Shown here: one piece after another, positions 57,796 through 64,000 of the stretch | Layout of the letters: every line of letters begins with the position of its first letter | Numbering within the stretch: position 1 is the first letter of the stretch | NCBI GenBank assembly: GCA_036351775.1 | Contig: JAZBPX010000053.1 | Coordinates: 124,001 to 188,000, forward strand | Direction: 5' to 3' | DNA from: Pacificimonas sp036351775 | GTDB lineage: Bacteria; Pseudomonadota; Alphaproteobacteria; Sphingomonadales; Sphingomonadaceae | Length of the DNA: 64,000 nt | Notes under the pieces: model-generated | The model's database searches: none | What the model was told of the DNA's origin: nothing | The model's input: only the letters and a program-made list of their open reading frames with translations | Program-made: the position numbers and the translations under genes

Positions 57796-59499
57796 ATGCG
57801 CGCCGCCACCGTCTTCAGCCACCTATGTCGCGCTTCGGTACCCGGCTGGCTTCTGAACGGGCTTAGCGCCATTCTGCTTGCCATGCTGGGAGGGGCCGGC
57901 CCCGCTGCCGCCGCGACCATAGACCTGACGGTCTGCCAGGACGCCGAATGCTCGCCCATCGATGACCGGTTTACCGGCGGTACGCTGACGATGGCGGTGC
58001 CGGAGGGCGCGGCCGCGGCGTTCGATCCGCAGCAGTCGCATTTCCTGATGCTGCGCGAGTTTCGGTTCGACGAGATGACGCTGACCTATCGTTATGCGGA
58101 CGGCGCGGAAATCAGCGAACGTTACACGCAGGACGCGGCGCGCCAGTTCTGGCGGCCCGCCGCCAAGTTCGGCCTGCCCCTGCCGCGCCGGGACATGCTG
58201 CCGAGCGAAATCGAAATGACGATTGGGCGCGCCTTTGAGGCGAACCTGCTTCAGTCGGCCACGATCCAGAATACCACCAACTTGCGGGACCAGGGGACGC
58301 AGGCGCTGTTTCTGTTCGGCCTGCTTGCGGGCCTGCTGATTGCCCCACTGATCGCGAACCTGGCGCTGTTTCACGCCCTACAGGCACCCTACCAGCGCGT
58401 TTACGCGGCCAGCGGAGTGTGCGTGCTGATCTACGGCGTTTTCTGGTCGAACAGCATCTTCGCGCTGGTGCCGGACATGGCGTTCACGACGCGCTACGCC
58501 GTCACCTGGATCGCGCTGGGGGCCGCGGTTTTCTTCAACCTGACCTTCTTCACCCGGTTCATCGAACGCTTTGCCCTGCCGCGCGGCTTTCGCATCGCGA
58601 TCCCGCTGTTTGCCGGCTCTGTCCTGACCCTCGGGACGATTTGCGGCCTGTTCCCGCTGCGGATCGAGGCGTGGATGTACGATGCGTTTCACGGCGCGGC
58701 GCTGGCGACGATGCTGCTGCTGGTCGCCGCGTGCATTGTCGCGGTCCGGCGGGGCAGCCGCCTGGTCTGGCTGTACCTGGCGAGCTGGTTGCCCGCGACC
58801 GTTGTCATCGCCGCTCGCATATTGCGGGCGTTCGAGGTGATCCCGCATACCGACCTCCTTGACCTGTCGATCTTCGGGACGCTGGCGCTGGAGGTGGTGA
58901 TCCTGTCCATCGCACTCGGTTACCGCGCGCTCGCGCTGCGCCGCCAACGCGACGAAGCTATTCAGCGCCAGCAGGAGCTGAGCCGCGCTGCGGACATCGA
59001 TCCCCTGACCGGTCTGTTCAACCGCCGCGGCCTGATCCGGAAACTGGACGAGTATGATGCTGACGAGCGCATTGCCCTGATCCTGTTCGACCTCGATCAT
59101 TTCAAGCTGGTCAACGACCGGTTCGGTCACCTGGCGGGCGATGCGGTTCTGGCGCGACTGGGCGAGGTGCTGCGGCGGCGGAGCAGGGATACGCTGATCG
59201 TGCGCTGCGGCGGCGAGGAGTTCGGGATCGTCATGCGGCCCGATCTCTCGGATGAGCGCCCGGTCGATCACGCGCTGCGGATCCTCGATGAGATCCGGAC
59301 CACGCGCTTCGAACTGCCGGACGGCGACGCGGTAACCCTGTCGGCAAGCTTTGGCGTCGCGGAGGGGAAGGCCCGCGCCGAAACCTTCTGGACCGGCATC
59401 TATCGCCGCGCGGACGAGGCGCTGTTCCTAGCCAAGGCCCGCGGGCGCGGCCGGGTGGAGGTCAGCGCCGACGCCGGACTGGTGCCCGCAGCGTTGTGA
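57796..59499 (+). CDS. membrane diguanylate cyclase (7TMR-DISM sensor, GGDEF)
   Basis: This 567-residue protein has a signal/TM start (LLNGLSAILLAMLGGAGPAA), a periplasmic DISM-type extracellular domain (about residues 40-165), seven TM segments (about 175-390) and a GGDEF domain (about 405-555) with the active-site loop CGGEEFGIV. It makes cyclic-di-GMP. An RSRD sequence upstream resembles the inhibitory I-site RxxD, but there are six residues between it and GGEEF instead of five, so product inhibition is uncertain. Its location between pdhB and pdhC is unusual and suggests a link of c-di-GMP to central metabolism only by position. Confidence 0.9.
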   Translation: MRAATVFSHLCRASVPGWLLNGLSAILLAMLGGAGPAAAATIDLTVCQDAECSPIDDRFTGGTLTMAVPEGAAAAFDPQQSHFLMLREFRFDEMTLTYRYADGAEISERYTQDAARQFWRPAAKFGLPLPRRDMLPSEIEMTIGRAFEANLLQSATIQNTTNLRDQGTQALFLFGLLAGLLIAPLIANLALFHALQAPYQRVYAASGVCVLIYGVFWSNSIFALVPDMAFTTRYAVTWIALGAAVFFNLTFFTRFIERFALPRGFRIAIPLFAGSVLTLGTICGLFPLRIEAWMYDAFHGAALATMLLLVAACIVAVRRGSRLVWLYLASWLPATVVIAARILRAFEVIPHTDLLDLSIFGTLALEVVILSIALGYRALALRRQRDEAIQRQQELSRAADIDPLTGLFNRRGLIRKLDEYDADERIALILFDLDHFKLVNDRFGHLAGDAVLARLGEVLRRRSRDTLIVRCGGEEFGIVMRPDLSDERPVDHALRILDEIRTTRFELPDGDAVTLSASFGVAEGKARAETFWTGIYRRADEALFLAKARGRGRVEVSADAGLVPAAL

Positions 59500-59571
59500 T
59501 GCCCCCGCCGCGTCGATAGACATGCCCGCCGAACACGGGAAGCGTCGGCTGGCGCAACTAAAGGGAACAAG

Positions 59572-60954
59572 ATGGCGATCGAACTGACCATGCCTGCGCT
59601 GTCTCCGACGATGGAGGTCGGGACGCTGTCGAAGTGGATGGTGGCCGAGGGCGACAGCGTAGAGCCGGGCGACCTGCTGGCCGAGATCGAGACCGACAAG
59701 GCGACGATGGAGTTCGAGGCGGTCGATCCCGGAACGGTGGCGAAAATCCTGATCGCCGAGGGCACCGAGGATGTGGCGGTCGGCACCGCCATCGCGATCA
59801 TGGCCGAGGAGGGCGAGGATGCCAGCAGCATCGAGGCCCCGACGCAGCGTGAAGCGACGAAAAGCGAAGCGCCCGAGCTGAAGCCGCGCGAAGAGGATGT
59901 GCCGACGACCGATACCGCCGATGCGCCTTCGCCCAAGGCCGCGCCGGCACCGAAGACGGCGGACAAGGGTTATGGCCGCGATGAAGGGCCCGGGTCTGGC
60001 GCGGGCACCGACCTGCCGCCTGCAGGTCCCGCCCCGACGAAGGACGGCGAGCGGTTGAGCGTGACGCCGCTCGCGCGCCGGATTGCCGAGGCGAAGGGGC
60101 TCGATCTGGCCGCCGTGCAGGGCTCCGGGCCGAAGGGGCGGATCGTGAAGGCGGATGTCGAGGGCGCTGCGCCCGGTAAGGCGAAGGCCGCTGCTCCGAC
60201 CTCAGCCAAGGCCGCGCCCGCCGCTGCTGCCCCCGCCGCGCCCGCGACCTATCCGCCCGCCGATGCGCCGCACGAAACGATGAAGCTCTCGAACGTTCGC
60301 AAGATCACGGCGAGGCGCCTTACCGAATCCAAGCAGACGGTGCCGCATTTCTACCTGACCATCGACTGCAACCTCGATCCGGTGCTGAAGTTGCGGAAGG
60401 AACTGAATGCCGGGCTGGCGGCGAAGGGCGCGAAGCTGTCGGTGAATGACCTGATCGTGAAGGCGCTGGCTGTCGCGCTGGAGGAGGTGCCGAACGCCAA
60501 TGTGCAATATGCCGGCGACGAACTGATCCAGTATAACCGCGTGGATATTTCCGTCGCGGTGGCGCTTGAGGGCGGGCTGATCACGCCGATCATACGGAAC
60601 GCTGCGGAGAAGCGGCTGTCGACGATCAGCGAGGAGATGAAGGATCTCGCCGAGCGTGCGCGGGCGGGCAAGCTGAAGCCCGAAGAGTTCCAGGGCGGCA
60701 CGGCCAGCCTGTCGAACCTCGGCATGTACGGCATCAAGCAGTTCGAGGCGGTCATCAACCCGCCGCAGGGCATGATCCTCGCCGTGGGCGCGGGCGAGCA
60801 GCGGCCGCATGTGGTTGACGGCGCGCTGGCCCTCGCGACGGTCATGAGCGTCACCGGCAGCTTCGACCACCGCGCCATCGACGGCGCGACCGGCGCGGAG
60901 CTGATGGCGGCGATCAAGTGGCTGATCGAAAACCCGATGGGGATGCTGGCTTGA
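59572..60954 (+). CDS. pdhC: dihydrolipoamide acetyltransferase, PDH E2
   Basis: This 460-residue E2 has one lipoyl domain (residues 1-80, Lys in AEIETDKATMEFEA), a long Ala/Pro/Lys-rich linker, a peripheral-subunit-binding domain (VTPLARRIAEAKGLDLAAVQ, then GSGPKGRIVKADVE), a second Ala/Pro linker and the catalytic domain from about residue 228. That domain ends in VTGSFDHRAIDGATGAELMA, with the catalytic His and Asp. It transfers acetyl to CoA. AAAGGGAAC precedes the ATG. Confidence 0.95.
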   Translation: MAIELTMPALSPTMEVGTLSKWMVAEGDSVEPGDLLAEIETDKATMEFEAVDPGTVAKILIAEGTEDVAVGTAIAIMAEEGEDASSIEAPTQREATKSEAPELKPREEDVPTTDTADAPSPKAAPAPKTADKGYGRDEGPGSGAGTDLPPAGPAPTKDGERLSVTPLARRIAEAKGLDLAAVQGSGPKGRIVKADVEGAAPGKAKAAAPTSAKAAPAAAAPAAPATYPPADAPHETMKLSNVRKITARRLTESKQTVPHFYLTIDCNLDPVLKLRKELNAGLAAKGAKLSVNDLIVKALAVALEEVPNANVQYAGDELIQYNRVDISVAVALEGGLITPIIRNAAEKRLSTISEEMKDLAERARAGKLKPEEFQGGTASLSNLGMYGIKQFEAVINPPQGMILAVGAGEQRPHVVDGALALATVMSVTGSFDHRAIDGATGAELMAAIKWLIENPMGMLA

Positions 60955-60972
60955 GTGGGGGCTTTTTTATCA

Positions 60973-61041
60973 CCTCTCCCCTTGCGGGAGAGGATAGCAA
61001 AGCTTGGCCGCTTTGCGGCCTAGCGGCGCTTGGTGAGGGGG
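60973..61041. repeat. left ~69-nt inverted repeat flanking the DUF559 gene
   Basis: The sequence from CCTCTCCCCTTGCGGGAGAGG to TTGGTGAGGGGGT is an imperfect reverse complement of 61377-61445. Its outer 21 bases form a hairpin by themselves, and the inner part has a second stem (GGCCGCTTTGCGGCC). The GAGGGGG at its inner end serves as ribosome site for the DUF559 gene. Confidence 0.8.
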
Positions 61042-61045
61042 TCGC

Positions 61046-61465
61046 ATGCCACCTTTAACTGAACGCGCGCGCCGACTGCGCCGCGATCAGACCGAAGCCG
61101 AAGCAAAGCTTTGGGCTACGCTTCGTGGCGGGCACTTGAACGGGCATAAGTTTCGCCGACAATTCCCGATAGAACGATACATTGCCGATTTTGCCTGCCC
61201 AGCCGCCAGATTAATTATCGAAGCTGACGGGAACCATCATGATGGCAATGACTATGATCGCCGTCGCGATGCCTGGCTGGCGGCGCAGGGATGGCGCGTG
61301 CTGCGCTTTACGAACGATGACGTTTATCGCAATCTCGACGGGGTGCTGCGAATGATTGAGCTGGCTCTGGCCGAGGCCCCCTCACCAACTGCGGCTAGGC
61401 GGCACGCCGCCAAGCCTTCATATCCTCTCCCGCAAGGGGAGAGGGAGGATCACGATCATGCCTGA
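61046..61465 (+). CDS. DUF559 (Vsr/restriction-endonuclease-like fold) protein
   Basis: This 139-residue protein has a core from residue 5 to 112 matching the DUF559 family: LRRDQTEAEAKLWATLRGGH, GHKFRRQFPIERYIADFACP, the Asp/His-rich catalytic region LIIEADGNHHDGNDYDRRRD and LAAQGWRVLRFTNDDVYRNL. DUF559 proteins have a PD-(D/E)xK nuclease-like fold related to Vsr; the cellular role is unknown. The last about 29 residues are encoded by the right inverted repeat and end inside the lpd start. It breaks the otherwise contiguous pdhC-lpd order, which suggests insertion. Confidence 0.85.
   Translation: MPPLTERARRLRRDQTEAEAKLWATLRGGHLNGHKFRRQFPIERYIADFACPAARLIIEADGNHHDGNDYDRRRDAWLAAQGWRVLRFTNDDVYRNLDGVLRMIELALAEAPSPTAARRHAAKPSYPLPQGEREDHDHA
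61377..61445. repeat. right ~69-nt inverted repeat flanking the DUF559 gene
   Basis: It is the reverse-complement partner of 60973-61041, from CCCCCTCACCAACTGCGGCT through CCTCTCCCGCAAGGGGAGAGG. It overlaps the 3' end of the DUF559 coding sequence. Its outer end supplies GGGAGG, about 10 nt upstream of the lpd ATG. Confidence 0.8.
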
Positions 61466-62885
61466 CACCTACGATCTCATCGTCCTTGGCTCTGGCCCGG
61501 GGGGCTACGTTGCGGCAATCCGCGCGGCGCAGCTGGGGTTGAAGACGGCGATTGTCGAGCGGGAGAAGCTGGGCGGGATCTGCCTCAACTGGGGGTGTAT
61601 TCCGACGAAGGCGTTGCTGCGCTCCTCCGAAGTCAAACATATGATGGACCATGCGAAGGATTACGGCCTGTCCGCGGAAGGCGTCTCCGCCGACCTGTCC
61701 GCCGTTGTGAAGCGGTCGCGCGGCGTTGCGGGGCAGCTGAACTCCGGCGTCAAACACCTGATGAAGAAGAACAAGATTACGGTCATCGAAGGTGAGGGTG
61801 CGCTTGCCGGGAATGGCAAGGTCACCGTCACCGGATCGGGGTCCGGCGCAGGGGGCAAGGACACGTACCAGGCGAAGCACATCATTGTCGCGACCGGCGC
61901 GCGGGCGCGGGAACTGCCGCACCTGAAGGCGGACGGGAAGCGCATCTGGACCTATCGCCACGCCATGACGCCGGAAGAAATGCCGACGAAGCTGCTGGTG
62001 ATTGGCTCGGGCGCGATCGGTGTCGAATTTGCGAGCTTCTACAGCGATATGGGCGCGGACGTGACTATTGTCGAAATGCTGGACCGGATCGTGCCGGTCG
62101 AGGACGCCGACATCTCCGCGCACATGCGAAAGCGGCTGGAAGCGGACGGCATGACCATCCTGACCGGGGCCGCCGTCGAGGGCGTCGAGGTCGGCGCGAA
62201 GGGCGTGACCGCCGCGATCAAGGACAAGGCGGGGAAAACCGCGAAAACCGACTTCAGCCACGTCATCCTCGCCATCGGCATCGCGCCGAACAGCGAGGAG
62301 ATCGGGCTGGAGAACCTCGGCATTGAAACCGACCGCGGGCACATCAAGACCGACGATTACGGCCGCACGAATGTGGACGGCGTCTGGGCGATTGGCGACG
62401 TGGCGCGCGCGCCGTGGCTGGCGCACAAGGCGAGCCATGAGGGGGTGGTTGCGGCAGAAGCGATTGCCGAGGCGCTGGGCAAGGGTTCGGGCCGTGCGCC
62501 GCACCCGATGGACTATGACAACATTCCGGGTTGCACCTATTCCCGGCCGCAGATCGCCAGCATCGGCATGACCGAGGCGGCGGCGAAGGAGGCAGGCCGC
62601 AAGCTGAAGGTGGGCAAATTCCCCTTCATCGGCAACGGAAAGGCCATTGCGCTGGGTGAGGCGGACGGGCTGGTGAAGACGATCTTCGACGCGGACAGCG
62701 GCGAGCTTCTCGGCGCGCATATGATCGGTGCGGAAGTAACGGAACTGATCCAGGGCTTCGTGGTCGCGCGGCAGCTGGAGACGACCGAGGAGCAGCTGAT
62801 GCAGACGGTCTTCGCGCATCCCACCCTGTCCGAGATGATGCACGAAAGCGTTCTCGATGCCTATGGGCGGGCGATCCACTATTAG
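61458..62885 (+). CDS. lpdA: dihydrolipoamide dehydrogenase (E3)
   Basis: This 475-residue FAD disulfide reductase regenerates lipoamide. It has the FAD motif DLIVLGSGPGGYVAAIRAAQ, the redox-active disulfide GGICLNWGCIPTKALLRS, the NAD motif LLVIGSGAIGVEFASFYSDM, WAIGDVARAPWLAHKASHEG and the C-terminal catalytic His region VFAHPTLSEMMHESV. The ATG at 61458 lies inside the DUF559 end (8-nt overlap). It completes the PDH complex begun at pdhA. Confidence 0.95.
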   Translation: MPDTYDLIVLGSGPGGYVAAIRAAQLGLKTAIVEREKLGGICLNWGCIPTKALLRSSEVKHMMDHAKDYGLSAEGVSADLSAVVKRSRGVAGQLNSGVKHLMKKNKITVIEGEGALAGNGKVTVTGSGSGAGGKDTYQAKHIIVATGARARELPHLKADGKRIWTYRHAMTPEEMPTKLLVIGSGAIGVEFASFYSDMGADVTIVEMLDRIVPVEDADISAHMRKRLEADGMTILTGAAVEGVEVGAKGVTAAIKDKAGKTAKTDFSHVILAIGIAPNSEEIGLENLGIETDRGHIKTDDYGRTNVDGVWAIGDVARAPWLAHKASHEGVVAAEAIAEALGKGSGRAPHPMDYDNIPGCTYSRPQIASIGMTEAAAKEAGRKLKVGKFPFIGNGKAIALGEADGLVKTIFDADSGELLGAHMIGAEVTELIQGFVVARQLETTEEQLMQTVFAHPTLSEMMHESVLDAYGRAIHY

Positions 62886-62967
62886 GGGCCAGGTTGCGAG
62901 GTGACCTACCGACCGCCTTTCTCGTCCGCCGGATTGAACCATCCGCCTGACATCCCGTTTGCCCTTC

Positions 62968-64000
62968 ATGGCGTCTGAAACCGAAAGCCCGGAAAACGGC
63001 AAGGGTTCGCTGGCCCGCTCGATCTCGCCGCCCATGCTGGCGGTTTACGGTCTTGGCACCGTGCTGGGCGCCGGGATCTACGTGGTCATCGGAAAGATTA
63101 TCGGCGAGGCCGGGGCGCTTGCGCCGCTGGCATTCCTGATTGCCGCCATCGCCGCCGGTTTCACGGCGTTCTCCTACGCCGAGCTTGGCGCGCGGATACC
63201 GGAAGCGGGTGGATCGGCCGCGTTTGTCGATCAGGGGTTCGACAGGACGCTGCTGACCGTCCTGATCGGCTGGGCGGTCATTGCGACCGGGCTGGTGTCC
63301 GCAGCGACGATCGCCACCGGGTTCGTCGGTTATCTTGGTGAGGTGGTGACGATTTCGAAATGGTGGGCGGTCCCGGCCCTGATCGGCACGCTGACCGCCG
63401 TTGCGGCGATCGGCGTTCGCCAGTCGGCATGGTTTATGGGACTGACCACGGCGGCGGGCGTAGTCGGTCTGGTCTACGTGCTCTGGTTCACCGCGCCAAA
63501 CCTTGCGGGCTTCCCGCAGATGTTCATGGACGCGCTGCGCGGCATGGGCGACGCTCCGCCGGTCCAGGGTGTGGCGATCAGCATTGTTCTCGCTGCCTTC
63601 CTTGGCTTCTATGCCTTTATCGGCTTTGAAGACTTGGTGACGCTGGGTGAGGAAGCGCAGGATGTCGAACGCGCCCTGCCCATGGCGATCTTCGCGGCGC
63701 TGTTCATCCCGCTGGCGCTTTACATGGTGGTTTCGGCAGCGGCCATTTCCACGCTCGACATGGAAGCGCTGGACAACAGCACCGCGCCCCTTGTGGACAT
63801 TGTCGAGAAGGAGGGGCGGAGCGGCCTGTTCCTGACCGCTGTCAGCCTGCTGATCATCGTGAATGGCGCGCTGGCGCAGATCGTCATGGCGAGCCGGGTC
63901 ATCCATGACCTGGGCGTCCGGCGCGGCGGCGCGCCCGCCTGGCTGTCAGAGGTGAACGACAAGACCGATACGCCCGTACTTGCGACGCTGCTGAGCGGCG
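62968..64000 (+). CDS. APC-superfamily amino acid permease (5' part)
   Basis: The gene is open from ATG 62968 to the window edge (344 codons, no stop). The protein starts with a polar leader (MASETESPENGKGSLARSIS) and then the APC signature LAVYGLGTVLGAGIYVVIGK in the first TM. Further TM segments follow regularly (about nine seen), including FLGFYAFIGFEDLVTLGEEA, the TM6 region with the family's F-x-G-F-E-D pattern, and VSLLIIVNGALAQIVMASRV. It probably transports amino acids; the specificity is unknown. It follows lpd by 82 bp. Confidence 0.88.
   Translation, partial: MASETESPENGKGSLARSISPPMLAVYGLGTVLGAGIYVVIGKIIGEAGALAPLAFLIAAIAAGFTAFSYAELGARIPEAGGSAAFVDQGFDRTLLTVLIGWAVIATGLVSAATIATGFVGYLGEVVTISKWWAVPALIGTLTAVAAIGVRQSAWFMGLTTAAGVVGLVYVLWFTAPNLAGFPQMFMDALRGMGDAPPVQGVAISIVLAAFLGFYAFIGFEDLVTLGEEAQDVERALPMAIFAALFIPLALYMVVSAAAISTLDMEALDNSTAPLVDIVEKEGRSGLFLTAVSLLIIVNGALAQIVMASRVIHDLGVRRGGAPAWLSEVNDKTDTPVLATLLSG

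Noticed and set aside
61046..61465. DUF559 gene as a Vsr mismatch endonuclease or a restriction enzyme
   Set aside because: There is no adjacent methyltransferase and DUF559 is a separate family; only the fold relation is supported.
61395..63035. 546-codon open frame on the minus strand
   Set aside because: It is antisense to lpd, with no recognisable domain.

Overview
The window looks like a chromosomal segment of an alphaproteobacterium, most likely a member of Sphingomonadales. The support is a complete exosortase A (XrtA)/PEP-CTERM exopolysaccharide locus, a pyruvate dehydrogenase cluster in the order eno-ftsB-pdhA-pdhB-pdhC-lpd whose E1-beta carries its own lipoyl domain, a DUF4170 gene, very high GC with many GC-rich antisense ORFs, and short palindromic repeats of the GTCATCC...GGATGAC type. 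I cannot name a genus from sequence alone.

Region 1 (1-16190) is a catabolic island for aromatic compounds. Its base composition is visibly more moderate than the rest, and it ends in a strong hairpin terminator at 16241-16269. Genes 1-5578 (+) hold the end of a 2-oxoacid dehydrogenase E1-beta, a free-standing lipoyl domain, a VOC protein, an arylsulfotransferase, a gentisate-1,2-dioxygenase-like bicupin, a fumarylpyruvate-hydrolase-like FAH protein and a PhzS-like flavin monooxygenase. A zeta-GST maleylpyruvate isomerase and an aromatic-acid MFS transporter follow on the minus strand. A pterin-dependent aromatic amino acid hydroxylase (8035-8877, -) then lies divergent from a tightly overlapping operon (9037-16190, +): Lrp regulator, tryptophan 2,3-dioxygenase, kynurenine formamidase, kynureninase, nitrilase-superfamily C-N hydrolase, second gentisate-dioxygenase-like bicupin, second FAH hydrolase, maleate isomerase. 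Read together, these genes suggest a tryptophan route in which the ring is hydroxylated first: Trp -> 5-hydroxy-Trp -> 5-hydroxykynurenine -> 5-hydroxyanthranilate -> maleamylpyruvate -> maleamate + pyruvate -> maleate -> fumarate. This is the main candidate for an unusual system. It is inferred from gene content and one active-site residue, not proven.

Region 2 (16294-35983) holds a PRC-barrel protein, a probable PEP-CTERM-like beta-helix protein and the XrtA locus. The locus comprises two alpha/beta hydrolases, an ACP, a GNAT-like protein, an acyl-CoA ligase, a PLP decarboxylase, the polysaccharide export protein, the chain-length determinant, a BY-kinase, an outer-membrane barrel, an ATPase, a deacetylase, a FemAB-like protein, a glycosyltransferase, the exosortase itself (EpsI-fused) and an amidotransferase. 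It links exopolysaccharide synthesis and export with sorting of surface proteins.

Region 3 (36015-53180) is mostly housekeeping: truA, fmt, recR, def, a two-component system, an EF-hand protein, SDR, purF, hisI, a MerR regulator with an acyl-CoA dehydrogenase, a D,D-carboxypeptidase, DUF4170, an MlaC-like protein, a cytochrome c and a four-gene cluster of small membrane/envelope proteins. truA and the response regulator both appear to start at CTG.

Region 4 (53327-64000) is central metabolism: enolase, FtsB, PDH E1-alpha, E1-beta, a membrane diguanylate cyclase, E2, a DUF559 nuclease gene bracketed by about 69-nt inverted repeats, E3, and the 5' part of an APC-family permease cut by the window edge. 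I saw no tRNA, rRNA, CRISPR array, prophage or insertion sequence.
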